Shown piece by piece: positions 46,249 through 55,206 of a DNA stretch of 64,000 bases. The stretch is from Candidatus Thiodiazotropha sp. Its GTDB lineage: Bacteria > Pseudomonadota > Gammaproteobacteria > Chromatiales > Chromatiaceae. The first letter of the stretch is position 1. Each line of letters opens with the position of its first letter. Made by a program: the position numbers and the translations under genes. The notes under the pieces were generated by a model. That model saw only the letters and a list, made by a program, of their open reading frames with translations, had not been told where the DNA came from and made no database searches. Where the stretch lies: NCBI GenBank assembly GCA_023838465.1, contig JAIVEQ010000006.1, positions 41,841 to 105,840 on the forward strand. Reading direction: 5' to 3'.

Positions 46249-46542
46249 ATGAACCAAGAATCTAAAAAAGAGCGGGAAATCATGATGGTGATGCGCAAGT
46301 TGCTAACCACTATCGTGCGCGAGGTAACCCCCGAACATAAGAGCTTGAGGCATCCCCTGTCGGATCATACGATACAGGATATCCGTAGCTGCTTAGGTCT
46401 GATCACTGCCCGTGAAAAGGAATTAGCCGATAATGACGGCAGAACGGCTCAAGAACGTCCCTATTTTACCGATGATCCTCCAGAGACGAAGATTGTTCCT
46501 ATCTCAAGAATCGGTAAGGTCAAGCAAGAGAGTGAAGAATAG
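46249..46542 (+). CDS. Small hydrophilic protein of unknown function
   Basis: The frame is open from 46174, but that start lies in the hairpin, so I prefer ATG 46249 (MNQESKKEREIMMVMRKLL), giving 97 residues. The product is helical and charged, with HPLSDHTIQDIRSCLGLITAREKEL in the middle and a disordered Pro-rich tail. No signal peptide, membrane helix or known domain is seen. Its place right after ligA suggests a conserved neighbour of the smc-zipA-ligA cluster. Confidence 0.6.
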   Translation: MNQESKKEREIMMVMRKLLTTIVREVTPEHKSLRHPLSDHTIQDIRSCLGLITAREKELADNDGRTAQERPYFTDDPPETKIVPISRIGKVKQESEE

Positions 46543-46560
46543 CGCAATAGACTAGAAAAT

Positions 46561-46649
46561 TGTCCGCAAATGAACGCGAATTAAAACAAATACATTCTAA
46601 TACAGCGTTTAAAAAAATATATGCGTTGATCCGCGTTCATTTGCGGACA
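46561..46649. repeat. Long inverted repeat between convergent genes
   Basis: TGTCCGCAAATGAACGCG (46561-46578) and CGCGTTCATTTGCGGACA (46632-46649) are perfect 18-base complements around about 53 AT-rich bases. It looks like a repetitive palindromic element and may also act as a bidirectional terminator between the small gene and the PPIase gene. Confidence 0.65.
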
Positions 46650-46698
46650 TTCAGTTAGCAATGAATCAGTATAGCAAGCGGACACTGATCGATAGAGA

Positions 46699-47781
46699 CT
46701 ACTCTTTAGCTTCTTTCATCTCTTCTGCTTGGTTTTCCACAGCGGCAGGGGCATCAGCAGCCGGCATCTCAGTAGCTGGTTGCTCGTCGGATGTCATCTC
46801 TTTACCTGTTGCCGCTTCCATTGCTCCTTCGGCAGGGGATTCAGCCGCTGGTGTCTCAGGGGTCTGCTCGGCAGAAGCCGCTGGTTTTGCGTTTTTCTCG
46901 TTAAAAACAAGGGTACTGTCATCACGTAGTCCCTGCATGTATTCCGACAGGGAGCCCTGTTGTAGCTTGGTTAAGATTTTACCTTTCACACTTTCCAACG
47001 TAGGCGCCTCTGTCTCACGGCTATCCTCTAAGAGAATGATATGCCAGCCAAACTGGGTCTTTACCGGAGCTGTTGTGTATTTGCCTTTTTCCATACCATT
47101 CAGGGCATCAGCAAAAGGTTTTACCATCTGTGCAGGATCGAACCAGCCGAGATCGCCCCCGTTTTTGCCAGTAGGACCTGTTGAGTGCTCTATAGCCAGC
47201 TCCGCAAAATCAGCGCCACCTGCAAGTTTTTCGATCAGCGATTTGGCTTCATCCTCCTCTTTTACCAGGATGTGTCTGGCCTTGAACTCAGCATTAGATT
47301 GTCCAGCATACTCGGCATCATAGGCCTGTTGGATCTGCTCATCGGTAGGTTTGTGAGAGGTTGCGTGCTCCTGTATAGCTACCTGGGTCAGGAGTTTAGC
47401 CTTCAATAGTTCTAATGAAGCCGCAATATCGGCACGTTCATGTAGGCCACTTTTTTCTGCATCCTGGGCCACAATGAGAATATTTGACAGCTCGTTGAGA
47501 ACGCTCATCTGCATTTCAGGGGAGTTCTTCGCATCAGCTACATTACGCATGCGGTCCTGGAAGTAGAGGCTGTACATGGCTCGAGTGACAGGTTTTCCAT
47601 TGACAGTTAACAGGGTCTCGATATCCATTTCATCAGAGGAGGCTTGTTCACTTTTTGCCGGTAACGTGGCTGAGCGTCCGGACTCTGAGGCAGCCTCTGT
47701 GGCAGTCTGTTCTGTGGTCTGATTACAGGCCGTCAGCAGCCCGGCGCTGCATAATGCAGCTAGAATGATCTTCTTTTTCAT
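46699..47781 (-). CDS. Parvulin-type peptidyl-prolyl isomerase lipoprotein
   Basis: The frame is open to 47841, but ATG 47781 gives a lipoprotein signal (MKKKIILAALCSAGLLTAC, lipobox LLTAC), so the 360-residue protein is predicted to be lipid-anchored in the periplasm. A SurA/PpiD-like helical N-domain (about 40-170) is followed by one parvulin domain (about 175-270) with FKARHILVKEEDEA, GPTGKNGGDLGWFDPAQM and FGWHIILLEDSRE. The last 60 residues are Pro/Ala/Glu-rich and low complexity. It probably assists folding of exported proteins. Confidence 0.9.
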   Translation of the reverse strand: MKKKIILAALCSAGLLTACNQTTEQTATEAASESGRSATLPAKSEQASSDEMDIETLLTVNGKPVTRAMYSLYFQDRMRNVADAKNSPEMQMSVLNELSNILIVAQDAEKSGLHERADIAASLELLKAKLLTQVAIQEHATSHKPTDEQIQQAYDAEYAGQSNAEFKARHILVKEEDEAKSLIEKLAGGADFAELAIEHSTGPTGKNGGDLGWFDPAQMVKPFADALNGMEKGKYTTAPVKTQFGWHIILLEDSRETEAPTLESVKGKILTKLQQGSLSEYMQGLRDDSTLVFNEKNAKPAASAEQTPETPAAESPAEGAMEAATGKEMTSDEQPATEMPAADAPAAVENQAEEMKEAKE

Positions 47782-47837
47782 CGTTGAACATACCTTATTG
47801 TGTTTGAAGGATTTTTTTAGTGAATTTGCTGCAGTCA

Positions 47838-48140
47838 TCATGCTGGCAGCACTTTTTTAAAGGGTTTTACATTAACTCGGGCGTAGACACCAGCCTTGAT
47901 ATAAGGGTCATCGTCAGCCCACTGTTTGGCACTTTCCAGGTTGTCGAATTCAGCCACTATCAGACTACCGGAAAATCCTGCAGGGCCTGGGTCGTCAGCA
48001 TCGATTGCTGGGTGTGGTCCAGCCAGTAAAAGACGCCCTTCGCTCTGTAGGGCTTGCAGTCGCGACAGATGATCCTGGCGTACTTTTATACGTTGCTCCA
48101 GACTGTCTTCTCGATCTTCTGCAATAATCGCGTAGTACAC
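47838..48140 (-). CDS. yciI: YciI-like protein
   Basis: The 100-residue protein belongs to the YCII family (ferredoxin-like fold). It has [21 protein letters not shown], the conserved histidine in [10 protein letters not shown], and [25 protein letters not shown]. The function is unknown; some members are dehydrochlorinases. It directly follows yciB, as in many gammaproteobacteria, with no gap. Confidence 0.92.
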   Translation of the reverse strand: MYYAIIAEDREDSLEQRIKVRQDHLSRLQALQSEGRLLLAGPHPAIDADDPGPAGFSGSLIVAEFDNLESAKQWADDDPYIKAGVYARVNVKPFKKVLPA

Positions 48141-48806
48141 TCAACTCCCCTCATGTTCCAGTTCGTTCTCACGCAGATGACGTGCAAGGTAGAATGCCTG
48201 CAATATTATAAAGCCCATGGTCAGGCCCATCATGCCAAACAACTTGAAGTTGACCCAGCTCTCTTCCAGGGAGTGTGCAGTATTACACATCTCCAGTTCA
48301 TTCCCCTGAAAATGCTGGCCACAGTTATCAAAGTCTATCTGCTGTAATCCTGTGAGTTCTGCCAGTTGCTGTTCCGCTACAAAAAAATCGTTGGCGACAT
48401 AGAGGTTGAGAAACCCCAAAAGGATGAAAAACAGACTCCAGGTAAGGTTGAGGCGCATCCAAATCGGATCAGGTACGTTGATGCTGCTCTCCATCATCCG
48501 CTGAACCAGTGGTTTTTTACCCACAAACTGGCTGCCGAGGAAGGTGGCGGCGAACAGCCAGTTGATAACAGAGGGTTTCCACATGATGAAGGTACGGTCT
48601 TGCAGCAGAATTGTGAGTCCACCGAATACGACAAGGATTGCGAGGGTGATCAAGTGCATCTTCTCGACATGTCCTTTGCGTAACCAACCGTAAGCAACCT
48701 GGGCAATAGAAGAGGCAATGGCAACACCGGTGGCAATATAGATACCGTAAAACTTATAAGCTACGAAAAAGAGAATAACTGGAAAAAAGTCAGCAAGAAA
48801 TTTCAT
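48141..48806 (-). CDS. yciB: Inner-membrane septation protein A (YciB/IspZ)
   Basis: YciB is a membrane protein that supports envelope integrity and interacts with divisome and elongasome components. The 221-residue product starts MKFLADFFPVILFFVAYKFYGIY, has about five to six helices and the family segment WKPSVINWLFAATFLGSQFVG. It is longer than E. coli YciB (179) because of an insert of about 45 residues near 150-190 with two cysteines, before the last helix. It is encoded with yciI. Confidence 0.93.
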   Translation of the reverse strand: MKFLADFFPVILFFVAYKFYGIYIATGVAIASSIAQVAYGWLRKGHVEKMHLITLAILVVFGGLTILLQDRTFIMWKPSVINWLFAATFLGSQFVGKKPLVQRMMESSINVPDPIWMRLNLTWSLFFILLGFLNLYVANDFFVAEQQLAELTGLQQIDFDNCGQHFQGNELEMCNTAHSLEESWVNFKLFGMMGLTMGFIILQAFYLARHLRENELEHEGS

Positions 48807-48883
48807 ACTAAGTTCAATTGTTCTGATAAAAAGAGGCTGTTATAGATGGCTGTCAGCATAGTAGCAATAGAGTCTTTATACAT

Positions 48884-48905
48884 CCTAAGTCAGACAGGCT
48901 CCTAG
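48884..48905 (-). repeat. Solo end of the CTAG-flanked MITE family
   Basis: CCTAAGTCAGACAGGCTC followed by CTAG matches the right end of the 167-bp element at 54191-54357 with one mismatch. No second end is found nearby, so it is a truncated copy or half-element. The CTAG supplies the TAG stop codon of the minus-strand gene ending at 48902. Confidence 0.6.
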
Positions 48906-49696
48906 TGGAGCGTTCTGGGTAAACTCCATAGATTGTAATACTTTTCAACCACTTCCCGAACCGATTGTGGATAATTGAGGGCATCCATCTGTTCCATTCC
49001 TTCACGGAAAAACTGTGCTGCCTCATCAGGGATGACGCTACAGAGGGTTTGATAGGCTTCATCAATCAGTGCTGGTTGGTGGCTGCGAGTGGCAATGATA
49101 GCTTGATTCATCAACAGGATGCGCCTGGTGTCTGCTTTCAAGGATATTTCCTGGTCATTTTGCATAGTAGGTTCAACAGCTTGTAACAATTCAACAGCCA
49201 CATCATAGAGCTGCTGTAGCTGAGAAGGTTCCCGTAGACTGTTTGCCAATCGGGCCAGTGAGTTGACAACAGGCTCCAGGGTGCGTAATTCCCAATGCTG
49301 GCGTAGGATCCAGAGTGCCATGGGTAGAGTGAGATCTTCCAGCTCCTGGCTCTGTTGTGACATGTTAAGTGCACTGGCAATGGAAGAGAAGTCTGCCAGA
49401 AGTTGAATCCCATAATCCCCTAATTCATTCAGCTCTTCCCGTGAGACCTGTGTGCTGTCAGGAGAGGCTTCGATTTGCCCCACGACTATTTTCAACAGTT
49501 CAATCAATCGATGCATCGCCTGCTGGAGTATAGGAGGGGATCGGTTCGGGTCAGCCACACGGGTGCCCTTACTGGCTGACACAACAGCGGGTGCGATGGT
49601 ATCGAAACGATGACCGATATAGTTGAGATCGAGGCCTGGAAAAAGCATGTGGGAGATTGTATCAGCCTGTTTAGGTGGCGTCTGGTGCTTGCCCAC
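48902..49696 (-). CDS. Conserved hypothetical helical protein
   Basis: The frame starts at GTG 49696 (264 residues); ATG 49648 (MLFPGLDLNYIG) is an alternative and no ribosome site decides. The protein is all-helical and soluble, with segments ILQQAMHRLIELLKIVVGQI, WILRQHWELRTLEPVVNSLA and AAQFFREGMEQMDALNYP. No signal peptide, membrane helix or catalytic motif is recognised. It stops in the CTAG of a MITE end, so its natural C-terminus may be altered. Confidence 0.65.
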   Translation of the reverse strand: MGKHQTPPKQADTISHMLFPGLDLNYIGHRFDTIAPAVVSASKGTRVADPNRSPPILQQAMHRLIELLKIVVGQIEASPDSTQVSREELNELGDYGIQLLADFSSIASALNMSQQSQELEDLTLPMALWILRQHWELRTLEPVVNSLARLANSLREPSQLQQLYDVAVELLQAVEPTMQNDQEISLKADTRRILLMNQAIIATRSHQPALIDEAYQTLCSVIPDEAAQFFREGMEQMDALNYPQSVREVVEKYYNLWSLPRTLH

Positions 49697-49799
49697 AAAT
49701 TCACTAATCCACGTTTTAGATGGCCTATAGAAGGCGCCAGGTTAATAACAACGTTATTTTCCTATCCGTTAGACGACACTATGGGTACAATCCGCCCCC

Positions 49800-50669
49800 A
49801 TGTTTTGCGTATACGATCTACATAGCCACTCCACTGCCTCAGATGGCACCCTCTCTCCACATGCGCTGGTGCTGCGTGCTGCCAATGCGGGGGTTCAGGT
49901 GTTGGCTCTAACCGATCATGATACCACCGCCGGGATTGAAGAAGCGCTGTCAGCCGCCAAACAGTGTGGTCTTAAATTAATATCGGGTGTAGAGATCTCG
50001 GTTACCTGGAACAAGCAAACGGTTCATATCGTGGGTCTGAATGTGGATCCACACAACCAAGCCCTGCAGGAAGGTTTGTGTGAATTGCGGGAGTTCCGTG
50101 ATTGGCGGGCCAGGGCGATGGCTGATCGGCTCGAAAAGGCGGGCATTGCCGGTGCCTATCAAGGTGCGCTTGCTCACTCCAATGGTGTGCTGATCAGCCG
50201 CACCCATTTTGCCCGCTTCCTTGTCGAACAGGGTGTAGTAAGTGATGAACGAAAGGTCTTCAAACACTATCTGGTCAATGGCAAACCGGGCCATGTTGCC
50301 GGTAAATGGGCCAGTCTGGAACAAGCAGTGGATTGGATTCACGGGGCAGGTGGGCAGGCCGTGGTGGCACATCCTGCACGCTACAGGATGACCCGTTCCA
50401 AGCTGCGCCGGTTATTTCGGGATTTTATTGAACAAGGTGGCGATGCAATCGAAGTCATTTCCGGAAGCCATAGTCGGGATGACTATTTTTCCATGGCCAA
50501 GCATGCTCAGGATCTTGGATTGAAGGCATCGGCTGGCTCTGATTTCCACTCGCCTGAAAATCCCTGGGTCGAACTGGGTCGGTTACCCATGCTGCCTGAC
50601 AACTGTAAGCCTCTTTGGGCAGACTGGGAAGTCTCCTTCGAAAACCCATCGACCCGCCGAACGGGCTAG
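49800..50669 (+). CDS. rnm: PHP-domain 5'-3' exoribonuclease AM-like (YciV/TrpH)
   Basis: The 289-residue protein is a PHP-family metal-dependent phosphoesterase. The first ligand cluster is DLHSHSTASDG (residues 6-16), followed by LTDHDTTAG (about 38-46), a Glu in SGVEIS, HIVGLNVD, AVVAHPARY and the last SDFHSPENPW. E. coli YciV (RNase AM) matures the 5' ends of rRNAs and removes 2'-5' linked or 3',5'-bisphosphate nucleotides. It stands beside yciO, as in E. coli. Confidence 0.92.
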   Translation: MFCVYDLHSHSTASDGTLSPHALVLRAANAGVQVLALTDHDTTAGIEEALSAAKQCGLKLISGVEISVTWNKQTVHIVGLNVDPHNQALQEGLCELREFRDWRARAMADRLEKAGIAGAYQGALAHSNGVLISRTHFARFLVEQGVVSDERKVFKHYLVNGKPGHVAGKWASLEQAVDWIHGAGGQAVVAHPARYRMTRSKLRRLFRDFIEQGGDAIEVISGSHSRDDYFSMAKHAQDLGLKASAGSDFHSPENPWVELGRLPMLPDNCKPLWADWEVSFENPSTRRTG

Positions 50670-50680
50670 ATTTTAATCAG

Positions 50681-51304
50681 ATGGCTCAGTTTTTCCAGAT
50701 TCACCCGGATAACCCTCAGGCACGTCTTATCAAACAGGCGGTAAGCATCATCCGGGAGGGTGGTCTGGTCATCTATCCTACTGACTCGAGCTATGCACTG
50801 GGCTGTCATATTGGTGACAAGAGAGCGATGGAGCGAGTCAGGCGTATCCGTAAGGTTGACGAATCGCACAACTTCACCCTGGTATGCCGTGACCTGACCG
50901 AAATCTCCAACTATGCCAAGATCGATAATCGTGACTATCGACTACTGAAGGCGCTCACACCTGGCCCCTATACCTTTATCCACAAGGCAACCAAGCAGGT
51001 ACCGAGACGGCTGATGCACCCAAAGCGAAAGACCATCGGTATACGTGTACCGGACAACGCCATTGCCAGTGCCTTGTTGGAGGAGTTGGGGGAGCCGATC
51101 ATGAGCACCACACTGATCATGCCGGGGGAGGAGATGCCCTTGACCGATCCGTATGAGATGCGTGATCTGTTGGATCACTCTGTCGACTTGATCATCGATG
51201 GTGGTTATTGCGGCTTTGAGCCTACCACTGTGGTGGTGATGACCGAAGAGGTACCGGAGGTGGTTAGGGCCGGTAAGGGCGATATCTCTCTGTTCGAGGT
51301 ATAA
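50681..51304 (+). CDS. yciO: YciO, Sua5/YrdC-family protein
   Basis: The start ATG 50681 gives the conserved beginning MAQFFQIHPDNPQARLIKQAV (207 residues); the frame is open further upstream into the PHP gene. The YrdC fold is shown by GGLVIYPTDSSYALGC, the KxR motif RIRKVDESHNFTL and PHxxR-like GPYTFIHKATKQVPRR, and IGIRVPDN. Related Sua5/TsaC makes threonylcarbamoyl-AMP for t6A in tRNA; YciO can do this weakly. It probably forms an operon with the PHP gene, 11 bases upstream. Confidence 0.92.
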   Translation: MAQFFQIHPDNPQARLIKQAVSIIREGGLVIYPTDSSYALGCHIGDKRAMERVRRIRKVDESHNFTLVCRDLTEISNYAKIDNRDYRLLKALTPGPYTFIHKATKQVPRRLMHPKRKTIGIRVPDNAIASALLEELGEPIMSTTLIMPGEEMPLTDPYEMRDLLDHSVDLIIDGGYCGFEPTTVVVMTEEVPEVVRAGKGDISLFEV

Positions 51305-51390
51305 TCCATGGATCTCTATCTGTGCTCATTTGCCATTACCTAAGCTGCTAGAAAGTATAATGAATTTTCGCATTTCAGGAAAATCCCCCA

Positions 51391-52083
51391 ATGCAAGGAC
51401 TTGATCTGATACAAAAGTTGTCGATTTTTATCCTGCCGATGATCTTTGCTATTACTGTACATGAAGCAGCGCATGGCTGGATGGCAAAACGGCTGGGAGA
51501 CAGTACTGCGGAGATGTTAGGGCGGGTGACGCTCAACCCGATAAAGCATATCGACCTGGTTGGAACCATTTTAGTACCTATCGGTGTCTACCTGATGACC
51601 GGTTTTATGTTTGGTTGGGCCAAGCCGGTACCGGTTAACTGGAATAATCTGAATCATCCTAAAAGAGACATGGGATTAGTGGCGTTGGCAGGGCCAGCCG
51701 CCAACCTGATGATGGCACTGATCTGGGCGATCCTGATCTATGTGGGGGCCATTATTATGGAAAATTTTGACTGGCTTGGTCTGCCGCTTTTGTTGATGGG
51801 GGTTGCCGGAGTACTTATCAATACCGTCTTGATGGCCCTGAACCTGATGCCAATACCTCCTCTGGATGGAGGGCGTGTGGTCTATTCCCTGTTGCCACCC
51901 AAGCAGGCCCAGGCCTACTCGCGATTGGAGGCATATGGTCTCTTTATTGTGGTTATTTTACTCGCGACCGGATTATTGGGTGTTATCCTCTGGCCTGTGG
52001 TGGGACTGACCATCAAACTCCTGCCGGCCAGTGATATTGTTACCCAACTTATTCCCGTGATTCTTAGTCCCTCAAGGAGTTAG
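51391..52083 (+). CDS. Site-2 protease family (M50) membrane metallopeptidase
   Basis: The 230-residue membrane protein has the zinc motif HEAAH in FAITVHEAAHGW (about 24-30) and the third ligand Asp in LNLMPIPPLDGGRV. It has about six helices and no PDZ or CBS domain, so it is the small group of M50 proteases (YdcC-like). It lies between yciO and trpS on the same strand, an arrangement common in gammaproteobacteria, and trpS begins 2 bases after its stop. The substrate is unknown. Confidence 0.9.
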   Translation: MQGLDLIQKLSIFILPMIFAITVHEAAHGWMAKRLGDSTAEMLGRVTLNPIKHIDLVGTILVPIGVYLMTGFMFGWAKPVPVNWNNLNHPKRDMGLVALAGPAANLMMALIWAILIYVGAIIMENFDWLGLPLLLMGVAGVLINTVLMALNLMPIPPLDGGRVVYSLLPPKQAQAYSRLEAYGLFIVVILLATGLLGVILWPVVGLTIKLLPASDIVTQLIPVILSPSRS

Positions 52084-52085
52084 TT

Positions 52086-53303
52086 TTGAATCAGACGCTT
52101 AGCTCATCCCGTGTGCTCTCCGGTATGCGTCCGACAGGTCGCCTGCATCTTGGTCACTATCATGGCGTACTGAAGAATTGGGTGGAGTTGCAGCATCAGC
52201 ATGAGTGTTTCTTCTTTGTCGCGGATTGGCATGCACTGACCACCCACTATGATGACCCGAGCATCATCCCTGCAAGTATCTGGGATATGGTGATCGACTG
52301 GCTGGCGGCAGGAGTAGACAGTGAGTCCGCAACTCTGTTTATACAGTCCCTTGTCCCTGAACACGCTGAACTGCACCTGCTGCTCTCGATGATCACGCCC
52401 CTGGGCTGGTTGGAGCGGGTGCCGAGCTACAAGGATCAGCAGGAGAAGCTCAAGGAGAAAGATCTTGCCACCTATGGCTTCCTGGGGTATCCGTTGCTGC
52501 AATCGGCCGATATCCTGATCTACCGTGCTTCTCAGGTGCCGGTAGGTGAGGATCAGGTGGCCCATGTGGAACTGACCCGTGAGGTGGCGCGTCGTTTCAA
52601 CCATCTCTACGGTCTGGAACCGAACTTTGAAGAGCATGCGGAAAGCGCACGCAAGAAGATGGGCAAGAAAGCGGCTAAACAATATAGTCAGCTACGTCGT
52701 GCCTACCAGGAGCAAGGTGATCTGCAGGCTCTTGAGACCGGACGTGGGCTGCTGGAGGCACAGCAGAATATCAGTGTTGAAGAGCGTGAGCGTCTACTCG
52801 GTTACCTGGAGGGAAGTGGGCGTATGATTCTCACTGAACCCCAATCCCTGCTGACCAAGGCCTCTAAAATGCCAGGACTGGATGGTCAGAAGATGTCCAA
52901 ATCTTACGAAAACACCATCTCTCTGCGGGACACACCGGCGGATGTGGAGAATCGGCTCAAACGGATGCCTACCGATACCAACCGGGTCAGGCGTACTGAT
53001 CCCGGCGACCCGGAAAAGTGCCCGGTCTGGCAATTCCATCTGATCTATTCCGATGAGGGTACGAGGGCATGGGTTGAGGAGGGGTGTCGTACTGCCGGTA
53101 TAGGTTGTCTGGATTGTAAAGCGCCGGTCATTGAATCGGTGCTGAATGAGCTGAAACCTATGCAACAACGAGCTGCAGAGTTCGAGGCTGAGCCTGAGTT
53201 GGTGAAGCGGATCGTGAGGGAGGGTTCGGAAAAGGCCAGGGCGGTTGCACAGGAGACGATGCAAGAGGTTCGTCAGGTCATGTCACTGAAGAGTTTTGAG
53301 TGA
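52086..53303 (+). CDS. trpS: Tryptophanyl-tRNA synthetase (TTG start)
   Basis: TrpRS charges tRNA-Trp. TTG 52086 is used because AAGGAG lies about 8 bases upstream and the preceding frame is closed. The class I motifs are RLHLGHYHG (HIGH-like) near residue 19 and GQKMSKSYEN (KMSKS). At 405 residues it is longer than E. coli TrpRS (334), with an insert of about 60 residues around 185-240 (EHAESARKKMGKKAAKQYSQ). scpA follows after a short gap, so they may be co-transcribed. Confidence 0.95.
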   Translation: MNQTLSSSRVLSGMRPTGRLHLGHYHGVLKNWVELQHQHECFFFVADWHALTTHYDDPSIIPASIWDMVIDWLAAGVDSESATLFIQSLVPEHAELHLLLSMITPLGWLERVPSYKDQQEKLKEKDLATYGFLGYPLLQSADILIYRASQVPVGEDQVAHVELTREVARRFNHLYGLEPNFEEHAESARKKMGKKAAKQYSQLRRAYQEQGDLQALETGRGLLEAQQNISVEERERLLGYLEGSGRMILTEPQSLLTKASKMPGLDGQKMSKSYENTISLRDTPADVENRLKRMPTDTNRVRRTDPGDPEKCPVWQFHLIYSDEGTRAWVEEGCRTAGIGCLDCKAPVIESVLNELKPMQQRAAEFEAEPELVKRIVREGSEKARAVAQETMQEVRQVMSLKSFE

Positions 53304-53375
53304 TGAATTTTGAATTTATAGTCATCGAACCGGTTATTGCCTCGTTGCTGTATACCTGCCAAATCAGAGCCTGTC

Positions 53376-54194
53376 ATGGAACAAACTGAAAGCCATCCTC
53401 ACTACCATCCTGAGCAGGAGGAGATGCCCTTTGCAGTGGTGCTTGGTGAGCCATTAGCAACGCCACCCACCGACCTCTATATTCCCCCTGATGCCCTGGA
53501 AGTGTTTCTCGATGCCTTTGAGGGGCCGCTTGACCTGTTGCTCTATCTTATCAGGCGGCAGAATCTGGATATCCTCGATATTCCAATTGCTGAAATCACC
53601 AAGCAGTACGTTAATTACATCGAAATGATGAATGAGTTGCGCCTCGAACTGGCAGCAGAATATCTGGTGATGGCGGCGATGTTGGCTGAGATCAAGTCAC
53701 GGATGTTGTTGCCCAGGCCGGTCAGTGAAGAGGAGGAGGGCGACGACCCGCGTGCGGAACTTATTAGGCGACTGCAGGAGTATGAACGTTATAAACAGGC
53801 TGCAGAGGATCTGGATGGGCTGAATCACATGACCCGCAATACCTTCCAAGGGCATGCAGAACTGGTCGATCGTCATGTGGAGACGCGGGAACCAGATGTG
53901 GCATTGCGTGAGGTTCTGTTAGCGCTTCAGGACGTTTTACACCGCGCTGATATGTTTACCAGCCATCGGGTTGAAAGAGAGACTCTCTCGGTACGCGAAA
54001 AGATGTCGTATGTCATGCAACAGGTCAACGGCAACGATTTTACTGTTTTTACCGACCTGTTTGATATCACCCAAGGCCGTCTGGGGGTTGTGGTGACCTT
54101 TCTGGCTGTATTGGAGTTGATTAAAGCAACGCTCCTGGAGATGGTCCAGTCGGATGATTTTGCACCCATTCACCTCAAAGCCAAAACAACCTAG
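53376..54194 (+). CDS. scpA: Segregation and condensation protein A (kleisin)
   Basis: ScpA bridges the SMC heads. From ATG 53376 (MEQTESH) the product is 272 residues. It has the N-terminal kleisin motif FEGPLDLLLYLIRRQNLDILDIPI, then EYLVMAAMLAEIKSRMLLP, and a C-terminal winged-helix with VTFLAVLELIKATLLEMVQSDDFAPIHL. The TAG stop lies in the CTAG duplication of a MITE that starts at 54191, so the last residues (KAKTT) may have been changed by the insertion. Confidence 0.95.
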   Translation: MEQTESHPHYHPEQEEMPFAVVLGEPLATPPTDLYIPPDALEVFLDAFEGPLDLLLYLIRRQNLDILDIPIAEITKQYVNYIEMMNELRLELAAEYLVMAAMLAEIKSRMLLPRPVSEEEEGDDPRAELIRRLQEYERYKQAAEDLDGLNHMTRNTFQGHAELVDRHVETREPDVALREVLLALQDVLHRADMFTSHRVERETLSVREKMSYVMQQVNGNDFTVFTDLFDITQGRLGVVVTFLAVLELIKATLLEMVQSDDFAPIHLKAKTT

Positions 54195-54357
54195 GAGTCT
54201 GTCGGACTTAGGTGATCGTAGCGAGGGAAAGCCATTTTGAGTCAGATTTCTCGATTAAATGAGGCGAATAGTGAGCCTATTTAACGAATTTAATCGGGAA
54301 ATCTGGCCAAAATGGCTTTTCCACAGTAGATTCATCCTAAGTCCGACAGGCTCCTAG
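54191..54357. mobile_element. 167-bp MITE between scpA and scpB
   Basis: Terminal inverted repeats GAGTCTGTCGGACTTAGG (left) and CCTAAGTCCGACAGGCTC (right) are flanked by CTAG on both sides, a 4-bp target duplication. The interior is also palindromic (AAAGCCATTTTG with CAAAATGGCTTT; CGATTAAAT with ATTTAATCG), so the transcript folds into one long hairpin. There is no ORF. YTAR-type duplication and the GAG ends suggest an IS5-family relative; that assignment is inference. Confidence 0.85.
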
Positions 54358-54396
54358 CAAACGCTGGGCATCAGGATTGTGTTAACAGGCCTAAAA

Positions 54397-55206
54397 ATGA
54401 CAGATGAAGATAAACTAAAACAGATTGTAGAGGCTGCCCTTTTAGCTGCAGGCAGACCGCTTAATCTAGATCAATTGCAGTCCCTGTTTCCTGAGCATGA
54501 AGTGCCGGATAAGAAACTTCTAAGGGATATTTTGGCAACACTCACTGATGACTTTCAGGGGCGTGGCATTGAGGTTATCGAAGTAGGCAATGGTTTTCGC
54601 ATTCAGGTGCGTGCTGAGTTCGCCTCCTGGGTCTCCAAACTTTGGACGGAGAGACCCCCTAAATACTCCCGTGCCTTGTTAGAAACGCTGGCGTTGATTG
54701 CTTATCGGCAACCCATTACCCGTGGCGAGATAGAGGACATCAGGGGTGTCTCTGTCAGCACCAATATCATCAAGACCTTGACTGAAAGGGAATGGGTCAG
54801 GGTTGTAGGCCATCGCGACGTACCCGGGAAACCGGCACTCTACGCCACCACCAAGGAGTTTCTCGACTACTTCAATTTAAAGACATTGAATGAGCTACCT
54901 ACACTGGCGGAGATCCGTGATCTCGACTCAATCAATCGGGAGTTGGAACTACTCGATCCAGACAAGGTGGTTGAAGATGAGACCACTGAAGTGGATGAGA
55001 AAGTAGATGATCAAGCTAGCGCTAACGAGGTTGATGCGTCTGCTGATAGGGCTGAATCTGATCTAGATGAAGACACGATTCCAATCGATAATCAACAATC
55101 CAGTGCTGCAATGGATGACGATGAAGAGATAGAGGATGAACAGATGAGTGGTGCCGATTCGAATAGTGACACTATACCCAAATCCACTGCACATGAATCA
55201 GAATAA
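54397..55206 (+). CDS. scpB: Segregation and condensation protein B
   Basis: ScpB binds ScpA in the SMC complex. ATG 54397 (MTDEDKLKQIVEAALLAAGRPL) is chosen over GTG 54379. The tandem winged-helix part (about 1-190) contains RYSRALLETLALIAYRQP-like KYSRALLETLALIAYRQPIT, then GRGEIEDIRGVS-type TRGEIEDIRGVSVS and VVGHRDVPGKPALY. A long acidic tail (about 195-269) is typical of gammaproteobacterial ScpB. The end overlaps rluB by 14 bases. Confidence 0.95.
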   Translation: MTDEDKLKQIVEAALLAAGRPLNLDQLQSLFPEHEVPDKKLLRDILATLTDDFQGRGIEVIEVGNGFRIQVRAEFASWVSKLWTERPPKYSRALLETLALIAYRQPITRGEIEDIRGVSVSTNIIKTLTEREWVRVVGHRDVPGKPALYATTKEFLDYFNLKTLNELPTLAEIRDLDSINRELELLDPDKVVEDETTEVDEKVDDQASANEVDASADRAESDLDEDTIPIDNQQSSAAMDDDEEIEDEQMSGADSNSDTIPKSTAHESE

